In this document: positions 9,208 through 17,214 of the stretch, piece by piece
Numbering within the stretch: position 1 is the stretch's first letter
Layout of the letters: each line of letters opens with the position of its first letter
From: Oscillospiraceae bacterium
Lineage (GTDB): Bacteria > Bacillota_A > Clostridia > Oscillospirales > Oscillospiraceae
Direction of reading: 5' to 3'
Assembly (NCBI GenBank): GCA_021771675.1
Contig: JAETOP010000001.1
Coordinates: forward strand, 77,249-141,248
Length of the DNA stretch: 64,000 bases
Translations under genes and position numbers: made by a program
Notes under the pieces: generated by a model
Databases searched by the model: none
Told to the model about the DNA's origin: nothing
Seen by the model: the letters and a program-made list of their open reading frames with translations, nothing else

Positions 9208-10398
9208 ATGGAAGAAAAAAACATCTCTTTTGAAGACCTGGGACTGTCCGAGGCCATGCTGAAGGCATTGGAAAAGAAGGGCTACGGTTACCCCACCACC
9301 ATTCAGGCGGAGGCAATCCCTCATTTTCTGGCGTGGAAAGACGTGATTGCCAAGGCACCCACCGGAACCGGAAAGACCTTTGCCTTCGGCATCCCTATGA
9401 TCGAGCATATTGATCCACAGTGTGAGGATGTTCGGGGCTTGATTCTTGCACCTACCCGGGAACTGGCCATTCAGATCGGTGACGAGCTGCGGGGTCTGTT
9501 GACATATTTTAGTGGAATTCGGGTCGCCGTCCTCTACGGCGGCGCAGGCATCGGAAGCCAGATTCGACAGCTGGAAAAAAAGCCTCAGATTGTGGTCGCC
9601 ACTCCGGGACGTTTAATGGATCATTACAACCGGAAGACCATTCGTCTGGACAAGATTCAAACTGTGGTGTTGGACGAGGCTGACCGGATGCTGGATATGG
9701 GCTTTTTCAAGGATGTCACCAGAATCATTGAAAAAATCAAAAACCGGAAAAATCTTGGCCTGTTCTCCGCAACTATCTCCCAGGAGGTTATGACGGTTTC
9801 CTGGATGTATCAGCGTGACGAGGTGGAGATCACCGTAGAGCCGAAGCAAGAGGACCGGCCAGACATCGATCAGTTCTCGCTGACCTGTACGCCTCTGGAA
9901 AAAGCGGAGACAACCCTGCGGCTGATGAAAAGCCAGGGCTTTGAGCGGGTGATGATTTTCTGCAATACCAAGCATATGTGCCAGCGGCTGTGCGACGAGT
10001 TCCAGCGGGCCGGTTTGGACTGTGACTGCCTCCACGGAGACATTCGCCAGAGCCAGCGGGAGAAAACCATGCAGTGCTACCGCTCTGGAAAGCTGCCGGT
10101 GCTGATTGCCACGGATGTGGCCTCCCGGGGCATCGACGTGGACGATGTGGACTGCGTTATCAACTATGACATTCCAGAGGAAAATGAATACTATGTCCAC
10201 CGCATTGGCCGTACCGGCCGGGCCAAGAAGAAGGGTGTTGCCTGGAGCATTGTCAGTAATTTTCCGGAAAAGGCAAAGCTTGACGAAATTGCCAAATATT
10301 CCAATTATCAGGTGAGGCCAATGATTCTGGGTGCGGACGGGACACTCTCTGAAGAGGAAGTGAAAGCGCCTGTGGCTCCAAAGAGGCGGTTTCGATGA
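9208..10398 (+). CDS. DEAD-box ATP-dependent RNA helicase
   Basis: A 396-residue two-domain RNA helicase. Q-motif region with FEDLGLSEAML, motif I APTGTGKT, Ia PTRELA, II DEAD (VVLDEADRMLDMGF), III SAT and VI HRIGRTGR are all intact. There is only a short C-terminal tail, so no RNA-specificity domain as in DbpA/YxiN. The start at MEEKNISF was chosen because the upstream extension contains the promoter. It ends overlapping the next gene by ATGA. Confidence 0.93.
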   Translation: MEEKNISFEDLGLSEAMLKALEKKGYGYPTTIQAEAIPHFLAWKDVIAKAPTGTGKTFAFGIPMIEHIDPQCEDVRGLILAPTRELAIQIGDELRGLLTYFSGIRVAVLYGGAGIGSQIRQLEKKPQIVVATPGRLMDHYNRKTIRLDKIQTVVLDEADRMLDMGFFKDVTRIIEKIKNRKNLGLFSATISQEVMTVSWMYQRDEVEITVEPKQEDRPDIDQFSLTCTPLEKAETTLRLMKSQGFERVMIFCNTKHMCQRLCDEFQRAGLDCDCLHGDIRQSQREKTMQCYRSGKLPVLIATDVASRGIDVDDVDCVINYDIPEENEYYVHRIGRTGRAKKKGVAWSIVSNFPEKAKLDEIAKYSNYQVRPMILGADGTLSEEEVKAPVAPKRRFR

Positions 10399-11282
10399 AT
10401 CCCAGGGAACGGGGATTCCTGCTGCTCTGCGGGAAGCTGGGTGACCCAGAGCGGAAGCCGCTGACCACTGCACAGCTTCGTCTGCTGGCTCAGAGAGCGG
10501 CGCTCCTGCCTCCGCCGGAAAAAGGGGCTCAGTTGCGCCTGGAGCATCTTCTGTCCATCGGCATTGAGCAGAAGCTCTCGGAGCATATTTTGCAATTGCT
10601 GGATGACGAACTGCAGCTGGATGCCTACTTGGAAAAGGCCAAAAAGAATGGCTGTGTACCCCTTGCATGGGTCAGTGAAGAATACCCGCCAATTTTGCGC
10701 AAACGACTGGGATTTGATGCCCCCGGATGTCTCTGGTTCAAAGGAGACTTGAATCTTCTGAAAAAACCGGCGGTGTCCCTGGTTGGAAGTCGGAATTTGA
10801 AGGGGCCAAATCGAAGGTTTGCACGGGAGGTAGGAATCCAGGCAGCAAGGCAGGGCTTTGCTCTGGTTTCCGGCAATGCTGCGGGTGCGGATACCGCCGC
10901 ACAGAACGCCTGCCTGGAGGCGGAGGGTTGTGTGATCAGCGTGGTTGCCAATATGATGATGGATCAGCCCCTGGAGAAAAATGTGCTGTATGTAAGCGAA
11001 GATGGCTTTGACGAAGGCTTTTCCACGCCCCGCGCACTGCACCGCAACCATACCATTCACGCATGGGGGGAGATCACCTTTGTGGCCCAGTGCGGTCTGG
11101 AAAAAGGGGGAACCTGGAATGGTAGCATTCAAAACCTCCGAAAAAATTGGAGTCCGATTTTCTGCCTAAAGGACGGCAGCGCATCTTCCCTTGCTCTGGA
11201 AGGGTTTGGGGCCACTTTAATTACTCCGGAATCATTGCAGAATTTCAGCTCACTTTCCAAAGGACAGATTTCATTTTTATAA
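10395..11282 (+). CDS. DprA-like DNA-processing protein
   Basis: A 295-residue protein. The N-terminal helical region is followed by a Rossmann domain with LVGSRNL, SGNAAGADTAAQ and NACLEAEG, matching the DprA pattern of a G(S/T)R start and a SGxAxGxD loop. DprA loads RecA on incoming single-stranded DNA in transformation. This copy is shorter and more divergent than Bacillus DprA and lacks the usual C-terminal winged helix. It overlaps the helicase stop by 4 bp. Confidence 0.75.
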   Translation: MNPRERGFLLLCGKLGDPERKPLTTAQLRLLAQRAALLPPPEKGAQLRLEHLLSIGIEQKLSEHILQLLDDELQLDAYLEKAKKNGCVPLAWVSEEYPPILRKRLGFDAPGCLWFKGDLNLLKKPAVSLVGSRNLKGPNRRFAREVGIQAARQGFALVSGNAAGADTAAQNACLEAEGCVISVVANMMMDQPLEKNVLYVSEDGFDEGFSTPRALHRNHTIHAWGEITFVAQCGLEKGGTWNGSIQNLRKNWSPIFCLKDGSASSLALEGFGATLITPESLQNFSSLSKGQISFL

Positions 11283-11298
11283 AGTTCTGTTATAAATA

Positions 11299-11327
11299 TT
11301 GGGGTCAGGCAATGAGCCTGGCCCCAA
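11299..11327. terminator. Probable terminator between convergent genes
   Basis: A 12-bp stem with one G-U pair (11299-11310 with 11316-11327) lies between dprA (+) and the end of the fumarate reductase operon (-). T-rich stretches on both sides are imperfect. Confidence 0.5.
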
Positions 11328-11376
11328 AGTCATAATATCGGTTTTTTACCAAACCAGGAATAGAGGAAAATGACAG

Positions 11377-11664
11377 CTACTTGATGCCCGCCTGCTTATC
11401 CAGCCGCAGATTCCGGAAGTACAGGCACAGGTCAATGCTGACAAAGAGAAAGTTTAGTACATACACCAGCATGACGTACCAGTGGAAGCCATTGGGATTC
11501 ACCAGCTTGCCGGTGATGCCAAAAATGTAGCCCACCAAAATCAGGATGACGAAGGGAAGACTCTTGCCCTTTGTGGTTCTGGCCCGGTAGGACTTGATGG
11601 CGTTCAGCGGCCAGGAAAAGCCAAAGCAGCACAGCATTAGAATTTCACATATCTCATAGAACAT
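11377..11664 (-). CDS. Small membrane protein, last gene of the Flox-Hdr-fumarate reductase operon
   Basis: A 95-residue protein with about three hydrophobic helices. The loop WPLNAIKSYRARTTKGKS resembles the PQ-loop (MtN3/SWEET-like) pattern, with PL in place of PQ. The start at 11664 (MFYEICEIL) gives a 1-bp gap after the flavoprotein stop, indicating translational coupling. No function is recognised. Its constant partner would be the redox complex, for which it may serve as a membrane tether or a small-solute carrier (inference only). Confidence 0.75.
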   Translation of the reverse strand: MFYEICEILMLCCFGFSWPLNAIKSYRARTTKGKSLPFVILILVGYIFGITGKLVNPNGFHWYVMLVYVLNFLFVSIDLCLYFRNLRLDKQAGIK

Positions 11665-11665
11665 A

Positions 11666-13276
11666 TCAATAGCCTCGATTCTCTTTCCTTGTGTAGTCCG
11701 GCAGCAGCAGGGGAGACAGAGCACCATTTTCAATACCCGCTTTGGCACGAAGGGAATGATATTCTTCCAGATGCTCCAGTGTCAATGCCCCGGGCTCAAC
11801 GAGTTTGGATTTCTCGGCAGCTTTCTTTCCCGCATTTCGGCCAAAGACGATGATGTCCAGCAGACTGTTGCCCATCAGCCGGTTCCGGCCGTGGATGCCT
11901 CCCACCACTTCACCGGCGGCATACAGGTTCTCAAGATCGGTCTGGCCGTTGGCGGTGATTTTCAGACCGCCGTTCTGGTAGTGCAGGGTAGGGTAAACCA
12001 GAATGGGCTCTGTGCGGATGTCAATGCCATGCTTGGCAAACATGCGCATCATGGCGGGAATTCGCTTCTCGATGGTGCCCGCTCCGTGCTTTGCCTCGAT
12101 CATGGGGGTATCCAGCCAGACGGCATAGCCCTCGGGAGTTGCAACGCCGTTGCCCCGCTGGCTGCATTCCCGAATGATGGAGGCAGCGGAGACATCCCGG
12201 GTTTCCAGAGGGTTCATGAATACCTCGCCGTTGACATTGACCAGCATGGCCCCCAGGGAGCGTACCTTCTCCGTGACCAATGCACCATAGATTTGAGCCG
12301 GAAAAGCGGCACCGGTGGGATGGTACTGCAGGGTGTCCGGGTACAGCAGCCGGGCGCCGGCCCGATAGGCCAGCACCAGGCCATCGGCAGTGGCGCCGTA
12401 ATGGTTGGAGGTGGGGAAGCCCTGATAGTGAAGCCGCCCGGCGCCTCCGGTGGCCAGAATCACTGTCTTGGCCCTGGCAACCATCAGTTCCTTGGTCTCC
12501 ATATTCATCAGGACTGCACCGGCGCATCGACCAGCATCGTCCTTAATCAGCTCGATGGCTGCGGTAAAGTCCACCACCTGAATATTCCGGTTCAGCACCT
12601 CGTCCCGCAGGGTGCGCATGATCTCCGCACCGGAGTAGTCCTTGGCTGCATGCATCCGCTTCCGGGAGGTGCCGCCGCCGTGGGTGGTAATCATGGTTCC
12701 GTCAGGCGCTTTGTCAAATTCCACACCCAGATTGCTCAGCCACTGGATGGCCTCCGGGGCCTCGGTCACCAGCTTGTACAACAGATCCTTCTGGGCGGCA
12801 AAATGGCCGCCGCCATAGGCATCCAGGAAATGCTGGGCTGGAGAGTCGTTGGGCTTGTCGGCGGACTGAATGCCGCCCTCCGCCATCATGGTGTTAGCGT
12901 CACCCACCCGGAGCTTGGACACCAGCAGCACCTTGGCCCCCTGGTTGTCCGCTTCAATGGCAGCGGAGCAGCCTGCCCCGCCGCCGCCGATGATCAGCAC
13001 GTCGGTATCATAGTGGGGCTTTGTCAGGTCAACGGTCAGCCCCTCCATCCGGGGCGTACCTTCCAGCAGGGCTGCCAGCTCAGTGGGAACCTTTTCCCCC
13101 TTGTTGGGGCCGATGCGAAGGTTGGCAAACTGATCTTCCCGGTAGTCGGGATGGAAGGTTTTCAGGAGGATGTCCTTTTCCTCCGCACTCATGCGCCGGG
13201 GGTCAAGCTTCATATTCTTTTCCCGGCAGGCCTCCACTTTGGAGATGGATTCCTTCATTTTCGGATCAAGATACAT
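11666..13276 (-). CDS. Fumarate reductase/succinate dehydrogenase-type flavoprotein, soluble
   Basis: A 536-residue FAD protein of the FrdA/SdhA/TfrA family that reduces fumarate to succinate. A ~85-residue N-terminal extension precedes the FAD dinucleotide fold (IIGGGGAGCSAA, residues 95-106). Catalytic residues are present: H319 (QYHPTG), R360 (ETRDVSA), H432 (TLHYQNGG) and R466 (HGRNRL). The position of the covalent-FAD histidine in membrane QFR is asparagine (N128 in ANTMMAEGG), so FAD should be bound non-covalently. No membrane anchor or cytochrome gene accompanies it. Encoded 12 bp after the Fe-S subunit. Confidence 0.92.
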   Translation of the reverse strand: MYLDPKMKESISKVEACREKNMKLDPRRMSAEEKDILLKTFHPDYREDQFANLRIGPNKGEKVPTELAALLEGTPRMEGLTVDLTKPHYDTDVLIIGGGGAGCSAAIEADNQGAKVLLVSKLRVGDANTMMAEGGIQSADKPNDSPAQHFLDAYGGGHFAAQKDLLYKLVTEAPEAIQWLSNLGVEFDKAPDGTMITTHGGGTSRKRMHAAKDYSGAEIMRTLRDEVLNRNIQVVDFTAAIELIKDDAGRCAGAVLMNMETKELMVARAKTVILATGGAGRLHYQGFPTSNHYGATADGLVLAYRAGARLLYPDTLQYHPTGAAFPAQIYGALVTEKVRSLGAMLVNVNGEVFMNPLETRDVSAASIIRECSQRGNGVATPEGYAVWLDTPMIEAKHGAGTIEKRIPAMMRMFAKHGIDIRTEPILVYPTLHYQNGGLKITANGQTDLENLYAAGEVVGGIHGRNRLMGNSLLDIIVFGRNAGKKAAEKSKLVEPGALTLEHLEEYHSLRAKAGIENGALSPLLLPDYTRKENRGY

Positions 13277-13288
13277 GATAACCCCTCC

Positions 13289-13963
13289 TTATTTCTCAAT
13301 GTCCCGGTTGTTGTACAGCTCTTTGATTTCTTCAATGGGCTTGCCCATCAAATCTTCAATCAGCTTTTCGTACTTCCCATCCAGAATCTCCTGTACCCGG
13401 GTGTCCAGATGGTCACAGTGGGGGGCCAGATACTTGCCGTTCAGGCGGCGGGCCAGCATTGCCACCTGGGGATGGGAGATACCCGCAGGACACCGGGAGG
13501 AGCATACACCGCACATTACACAGTCAAAGGAGGCCTGGGCACATTTTTCATATTCCCCCCGCTGGGCATAGGCAATGTACTGCATCACATTGAGGCCCTG
13601 GGTGCAGGCCTTGGTGCAGGCATTGCAGCCCACACAGGAGTAGATTTCCGGATACAGCTGCATCATAATCTGCTGGGTGGGCTTTACTTTCTCAATATCA
13701 TAGACCTGCTTGACCAGGGGGAAGAAGGGCAGGGTTGCCACATACATGTTGTTTTCCACCTTGGTAGAGCAGGCGAGACAGGCCTTCAGCTCCCGGTCGC
13801 CGGCGATGCGGTACACCGTGGCGCAGGCGCCGCAGAAGCCGTTCCGGCAGCCGCAGCCCCGAACCAGCTGATAGCCGGAATACTCCATGGCTTCCATAAT
13901 GGTCAGACTGGCCGGTACGGTGTACTGCTTGCCGAAAAGATAGACTTGAACCATTTCTTCCAT
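13289..13963 (-). CDS. Fumarate reductase iron-sulfur subunit
   Basis: A 224-residue FrdB/SdhB/TfrB-like subunit that passes electrons to the flavoprotein. The N-terminal plant-type 2Fe-2S domain has CGCRNGFCGAC plus a later cysteine (ACLAC). Two 4Fe-4S motifs follow: CVGCNACTKAC and CVMCGVCSSRCP. The lack of a clear 3Fe-4S pattern and of quinone-site partners fits a soluble enzyme fed by other Fe-S proteins. It stands 11 bp after floxA. Confidence 0.9.
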   Translation of the reverse strand: MEEMVQVYLFGKQYTVPASLTIMEAMEYSGYQLVRGCGCRNGFCGACATVYRIAGDRELKACLACSTKVENNMYVATLPFFPLVKQVYDIEKVKPTQQIMMQLYPEIYSCVGCNACTKACTQGLNVMQYIAYAQRGEYEKCAQASFDCVMCGVCSSRCPAGISHPQVAMLARRLNGKYLAPHCDHLDTRVQEILDGKYEKLIEDLMGKPIEEIKELYNNRDIEK

Positions 13964-13974
13964 CGTATTTCTCC

Positions 13975-14799
13975 TTAGTATTCATCCGGCAGGGCATCCA
14001 GCTGGTCAAAGCGGAAAACAGGGCCGTCCTTGCAGACGTATTTGTTTCCGATGTTGCACCGGCCGCATTTTCCCAGACCGCACTTCATTTTCAGCTCCAT
14101 GGTGGTGTAGATGTTGTTCCGGTCAAAGCCCAGCTCCATCAATCCGGCCAGGGTGAACTTAATCATGATGGGAGGACCGCACATCACCACGGTTTTGGAG
14201 GTATCGGGCTTTAGCTCCTTTACGAAGTTTGGCACAAAGCCCACATGGCCCTCCCAGGCGGGTTCCGGATTGTCGATGGTCAGGTGAACGTTGATGCCGT
14301 CTTCCTGGCACCATTCATTCAGAATCTCCTCAAAGTCCACCAGATCCGCCTTGGAGCGGGAGCCATATACAATGTCAATTTTGCCATAGTTTTCCCGGTG
14401 GGCCCGGCAGTAGTTGATAACGGAGTGCAGCGGGGCAAGGCCGATGCCGCCCGCAATGAACAGCAGGTCCTTCCCGGCAAATTCCGTGTCCACGGGAAAT
14501 CCGTTGCCATAGGGGCCCCGGATGGTGATCTGCTGCCCCGGCTCCATGCCGTGGAGCCATTCGGTGACGCAGCCGCATTTCTTGATGGAAAATTCCAGGA
14601 AAGCTTCCTCCGTGGGGCTGGAAGTGATGGAAAACAGTGCTTCCCCCACGCCCGGGACGGAGAGCATGGCGCATTGGCCGGGAATGTGCAAAAAGGGCTT
14701 CTGCCCATCCAGACCAACCACTCGGAAGGTTTTAACATCAGGGGTGTCCACCCGAATATCCGTCACCACGCCGATCATGGGAATCAGAGGTTCTTTCAT
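13975..14799 (-). CDS. floxA: FloxA-like FAD/NAD(P)H-binding oxidoreductase
   Basis: A 274-residue flavoprotein of the ferredoxin-NADP reductase superfamily, like AsrB/HydG/PyrK. The FAD-binding region has RGPYGNGFP and the nucleotide-binding region AGGIGLAPLHS. A C-terminal cysteine cluster (CGLGKCGRCNIG, then YVCKDGP) binds 2Fe-2S. In the FloxABCD-HdrABC system this is the NAD(P)H entry point. The start at 14799 overlaps the floxB stop (ATGA). Confidence 0.88.
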   Translation of the reverse strand: MKEPLIPMIGVVTDIRVDTPDVKTFRVVGLDGQKPFLHIPGQCAMLSVPGVGEALFSITSSPTEEAFLEFSIKKCGCVTEWLHGMEPGQQITIRGPYGNGFPVDTEFAGKDLLFIAGGIGLAPLHSVINYCRAHRENYGKIDIVYGSRSKADLVDFEEILNEWCQEDGINVHLTIDNPEPAWEGHVGFVPNFVKELKPDTSKTVVMCGPPIMIKFTLAGLMELGFDRNNIYTTMELKMKCGLGKCGRCNIGNKYVCKDGPVFRFDQLDALPDEY

Positions 14800-15821
14800 T
14801 CTGTTGCAGCCTCCCCGATTGTTTTGACAACCTTGACAATGTTCATGTGGATGGGGCATTTGCGAAGACACCGGCCGCAGCCGACGCAGGAGAAAATCCC
14901 GTCGTTGTTGTCCGGATAGTAGACCAGCTTGTGCATGAAGCGCTGGCGGAACCGCTCGGTCTGGGTGGGCCGGGGCTGTCCGGCGGACATTTTCGTAAAG
15001 TCAGAGTACATGCAGCTGTCCCAGCAGCGGAAGCGCCGGATGGTCTTTCCGCCGGTGAATTCCTGAATGTCATAGCACTGGCAGGTAGGACAGATGAAGG
15101 TGCAGGTGCCGCAGCCCAGGCAGCTCTCCGAAAGAGTTTTCCACTGGGGAAGATCAAACAGGGCCTTTGTCCGGCCCTGGCCGAAGGCGGAAAGGTCAAG
15201 CTTGCCAAAGGGAAGCTTTTGAAGGGTTTCCTGGATGGCCGCTTTTTCCTGTTCGACCGCCGCCGGGTCGGCGTCCTCCAGCATTGGCAGACTGGCGGCA
15301 AGCGATTCTCCCTTTTCGGTGTTTGCCTGCCAGTAGAGCTTATCTCCCGCCAGCCAACAGGTGATGTCACCCTCCGGCTGGGCGGGATCGATGCCAAAGG
15401 CGGTGCAGAAGCAGGTTTCGGCTGGTTTCCCACAGGCCAGGGAAATGACGCAGCAGTTCGTCCGCCGCTGGGCGTAATAGGTGTCCACTGGCTCCGCCAG
15501 GAACACCCGATCCAGAATGTCAAAACTCCGGACATCACAGGCCCGCACCCCGAAGATGACGAAGGGCTCCGCCGGGGCCCTGGTCTCGATCAGCTGGATT
15601 TGACGTTCTTCCACCCGGAAGCCCATCAGGTTTTCCACCTGGGGGAAGAAGACATCCTTGGCGCTGCGGACAGTGTTCAGGCCACTCGAAAGGCACATTC
15701 CCTCTTCCCAAAGGGTAAACACGCTCTGACCGGTGGTATCGTCCACCGGAAGGTACAGCTTTTGCTTTTCAGATATGGCAGCGAACAGCTGGTTCAGCTG
15801 AGATCGTGAAATTTGTTTCAT
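14796..15821 (-). CDS. floxB: FloxB-like 4Fe-4S electron-transfer subunit
   Basis: A 341-residue protein related to hydrogenase beta subunits and anaerobic sulfite reductase subunit A. The N-terminal two-thirds contains FGVRACDVRSF. The C-terminus carries two 4Fe-4S motifs, CLGCGTCTFICP and CVGCGRCLRKCP. It would relay electrons between FloxA and FloxC. The start at 15821 (MKQISRSQL) was chosen because it overlaps the floxC stop by ATGA and the upstream frame is inside floxC. Confidence 0.85.
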   Translation of the reverse strand: MKQISRSQLNQLFAAISEKQKLYLPVDDTTGQSVFTLWEEGMCLSSGLNTVRSAKDVFFPQVENLMGFRVEERQIQLIETRAPAEPFVIFGVRACDVRSFDILDRVFLAEPVDTYYAQRRTNCCVISLACGKPAETCFCTAFGIDPAQPEGDITCWLAGDKLYWQANTEKGESLAASLPMLEDADPAAVEQEKAAIQETLQKLPFGKLDLSAFGQGRTKALFDLPQWKTLSESCLGCGTCTFICPTCQCYDIQEFTGGKTIRRFRCWDSCMYSDFTKMSAGQPRPTQTERFRQRFMHKLVYYPDNNDGIFSCVGCGRCLRKCPIHMNIVKVVKTIGEAATE

Positions 15822-16789
15822 TTTCCGCTGCCTCCTCTCGAATAGATAATGGAGGGTTCCGGGTCCTGGATGCTGAAGTCCATCAGAGGCGGCTTGGAAT
15901 CGAAGTCCCCGCCTGCCTGGTAGGGGCCGTAGAGCTCGTTGATGTCCTTGATGAATTTCCGGTTCAGCAGGTGCAGGGGAATTTTCTGGGGACAAACCCG
16001 GCTGCATTCTCCGCAGTCGGTGCAGCGGGAAGCCACATGGAAGGCACGAATGATGTGGAAAAGATTCTCCTCGAAGGAATTGGCGATGGCCTTGTTCTGT
16101 GCCCCGGAGGCGGGATTGTCGAAGACACATTTTTCACAGCTGCATGCGGGGCAGACGTTTCGGCAGGCATTGCAGCGGATGCACCTGCTCAGCTCCCCCC
16201 GCCAAAAGGCGAAGCGCTCCTCCGGGGTCATGGCTTCCAGCTGGGCAACCTGGTCAAACCGGTGGGAGGAAATGTCCTCCCCCTGGGCGCCAATCAGCTC
16301 GTCATAGTCTACAATTCGCCTGCTCTTACAGCTGCGGCACTTGCCCAGCAGCGCCTTTTCCTTTTCGACGGTTTTGTCGCCATAGAGGGTATGTACGGTC
16401 AAAATTTCGCCATCCTCAACCCCGGTCAGCCAATCGCAGCCTGCCTCCCGCAGAGCCTCGGCATCGCACATGCCATCACACTGGACGCCGACGGCGTAAA
16501 TCTTTTCACGGTTAATCCGATGCTCCCTTTGGAGCTGGACAAAGGAGAAGCTGTCGCAGGGTTTCAGGAAAACGGCGATTTTCCCCTCTTTTTTGCTCTC
16601 GGCAATCAGGTATTTGGACAGATTGGCCCCGGAGAATAGGCTGTAGCAGAAATCCTTTTCCACCTGCGCCTCATTTTCAAAGACCGCCGGAGTCAGATCA
16701 TAGAAGAATTCGCCTTCTTTCCAGCCCAGCACCCGGTCAACCTTCCCGGAGCGAAGGAGCTCCAGGGCTTTTTCTTTTACTCCTTGCAT
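15818..16789 (-). CDS. floxC: FloxC-like 4Fe-4S subunit (FrhB/FdhB-like N-terminus)
   Basis: A 323-residue protein. The N-terminal region has FLKPCDSFSF and CKSCKSRR, as in F420 hydrogenase beta-like proteins. Two 4Fe-4S motifs follow, CIRCNACRNVCP (with an extra CSCEKC) and CTDCGECSRVCP. Probable electron carrier between FloxB and the FloxD/HdrA core. The start overlaps the floxD stop by 13 bp. Confidence 0.85.
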   Translation of the reverse strand: MQGVKEKALELLRSGKVDRVLGWKEGEFFYDLTPAVFENEAQVEKDFCYSLFSGANLSKYLIAESKKEGKIAVFLKPCDSFSFVQLQREHRINREKIYAVGVQCDGMCDAEALREAGCDWLTGVEDGEILTVHTLYGDKTVEKEKALLGKCRSCKSRRIVDYDELIGAQGEDISSHRFDQVAQLEAMTPEERFAFWRGELSRCIRCNACRNVCPACSCEKCVFDNPASGAQNKAIANSFEENLFHIIRAFHVASRCTDCGECSRVCPQKIPLHLLNRKFIKDINELYGPYQAGGDFDSKPPLMDFSIQDPEPSIIYSRGGSGK

Positions 16790-17214
16790 CGCAGATCCTC
16801 CAGCTTCTTGTTTTCACCCAGAGCGGTGATGGTTTGGACGAAGTCGTTCATGGTTGCGGCAAATTTGGCGCCCTCGGCGGCGGAGACCCATTCCACCCGG
16901 GTGCGCTCCCGCTCGATTCCCAGAAACTCCAGCATGGAAAACAGCAATGTCATCCTCCGGCGGGCGTAGTAGTTGCCGGTGGTATAGTGGCAGTCGCCGG
17001 GGTGGCAGCCGCAGAGGATCACCCCGTCAGCCCCCCGCTGGAAAGCCCTCAGAATAAACATGGGGTTCAAACGGCAGGAGCAGGGAATACGGATGATCTT
17101 CACTTCGGCGGGATATTGCAGCCGGTTGGTGCCGGAAAGGTCGGCGCCGGCATAGCTGCACCAGTTGCAGCAGAAGGCAACAATGGTGGGCTTCCATTCA
17201 TTCTTTACCTGCAT
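16777..17214 (-). CDS. floxD: FloxD/MvhD-like hydrogenase iron-sulfur subunit
   Basis: A 145-residue MvhD-family protein. Conserved cysteine motifs CCNWCSYAGADLSG, IPCSCRLNP and CGCHPGDCHY bind a 2Fe-2S cluster. In Mvh-Hdr and Flox-Hdr complexes this subunit docks on HdrA and delivers electrons to its bifurcating flavin. The start at 17214 (MQVKNEWK) overlaps hdrA by 10 bp. Confidence 0.92.
   Translation of the reverse strand: MQVKNEWKPTIVAFCCNWCSYAGADLSGTNRLQYPAEVKIIRIPCSCRLNPMFILRAFQRGADGVILCGCHPGDCHYTTGNYYARRRMTLLFSMLEFLGIERERTRVEWVSAAEGAKFAATMNDFVQTITALGENKKLEDLRCKE

Noticed and set aside
11756..13978. 740-codon plus-strand frame opposite the fumarate reductase genes
   Set aside because: Mirror of two conserved genes; no domain is recognisable.
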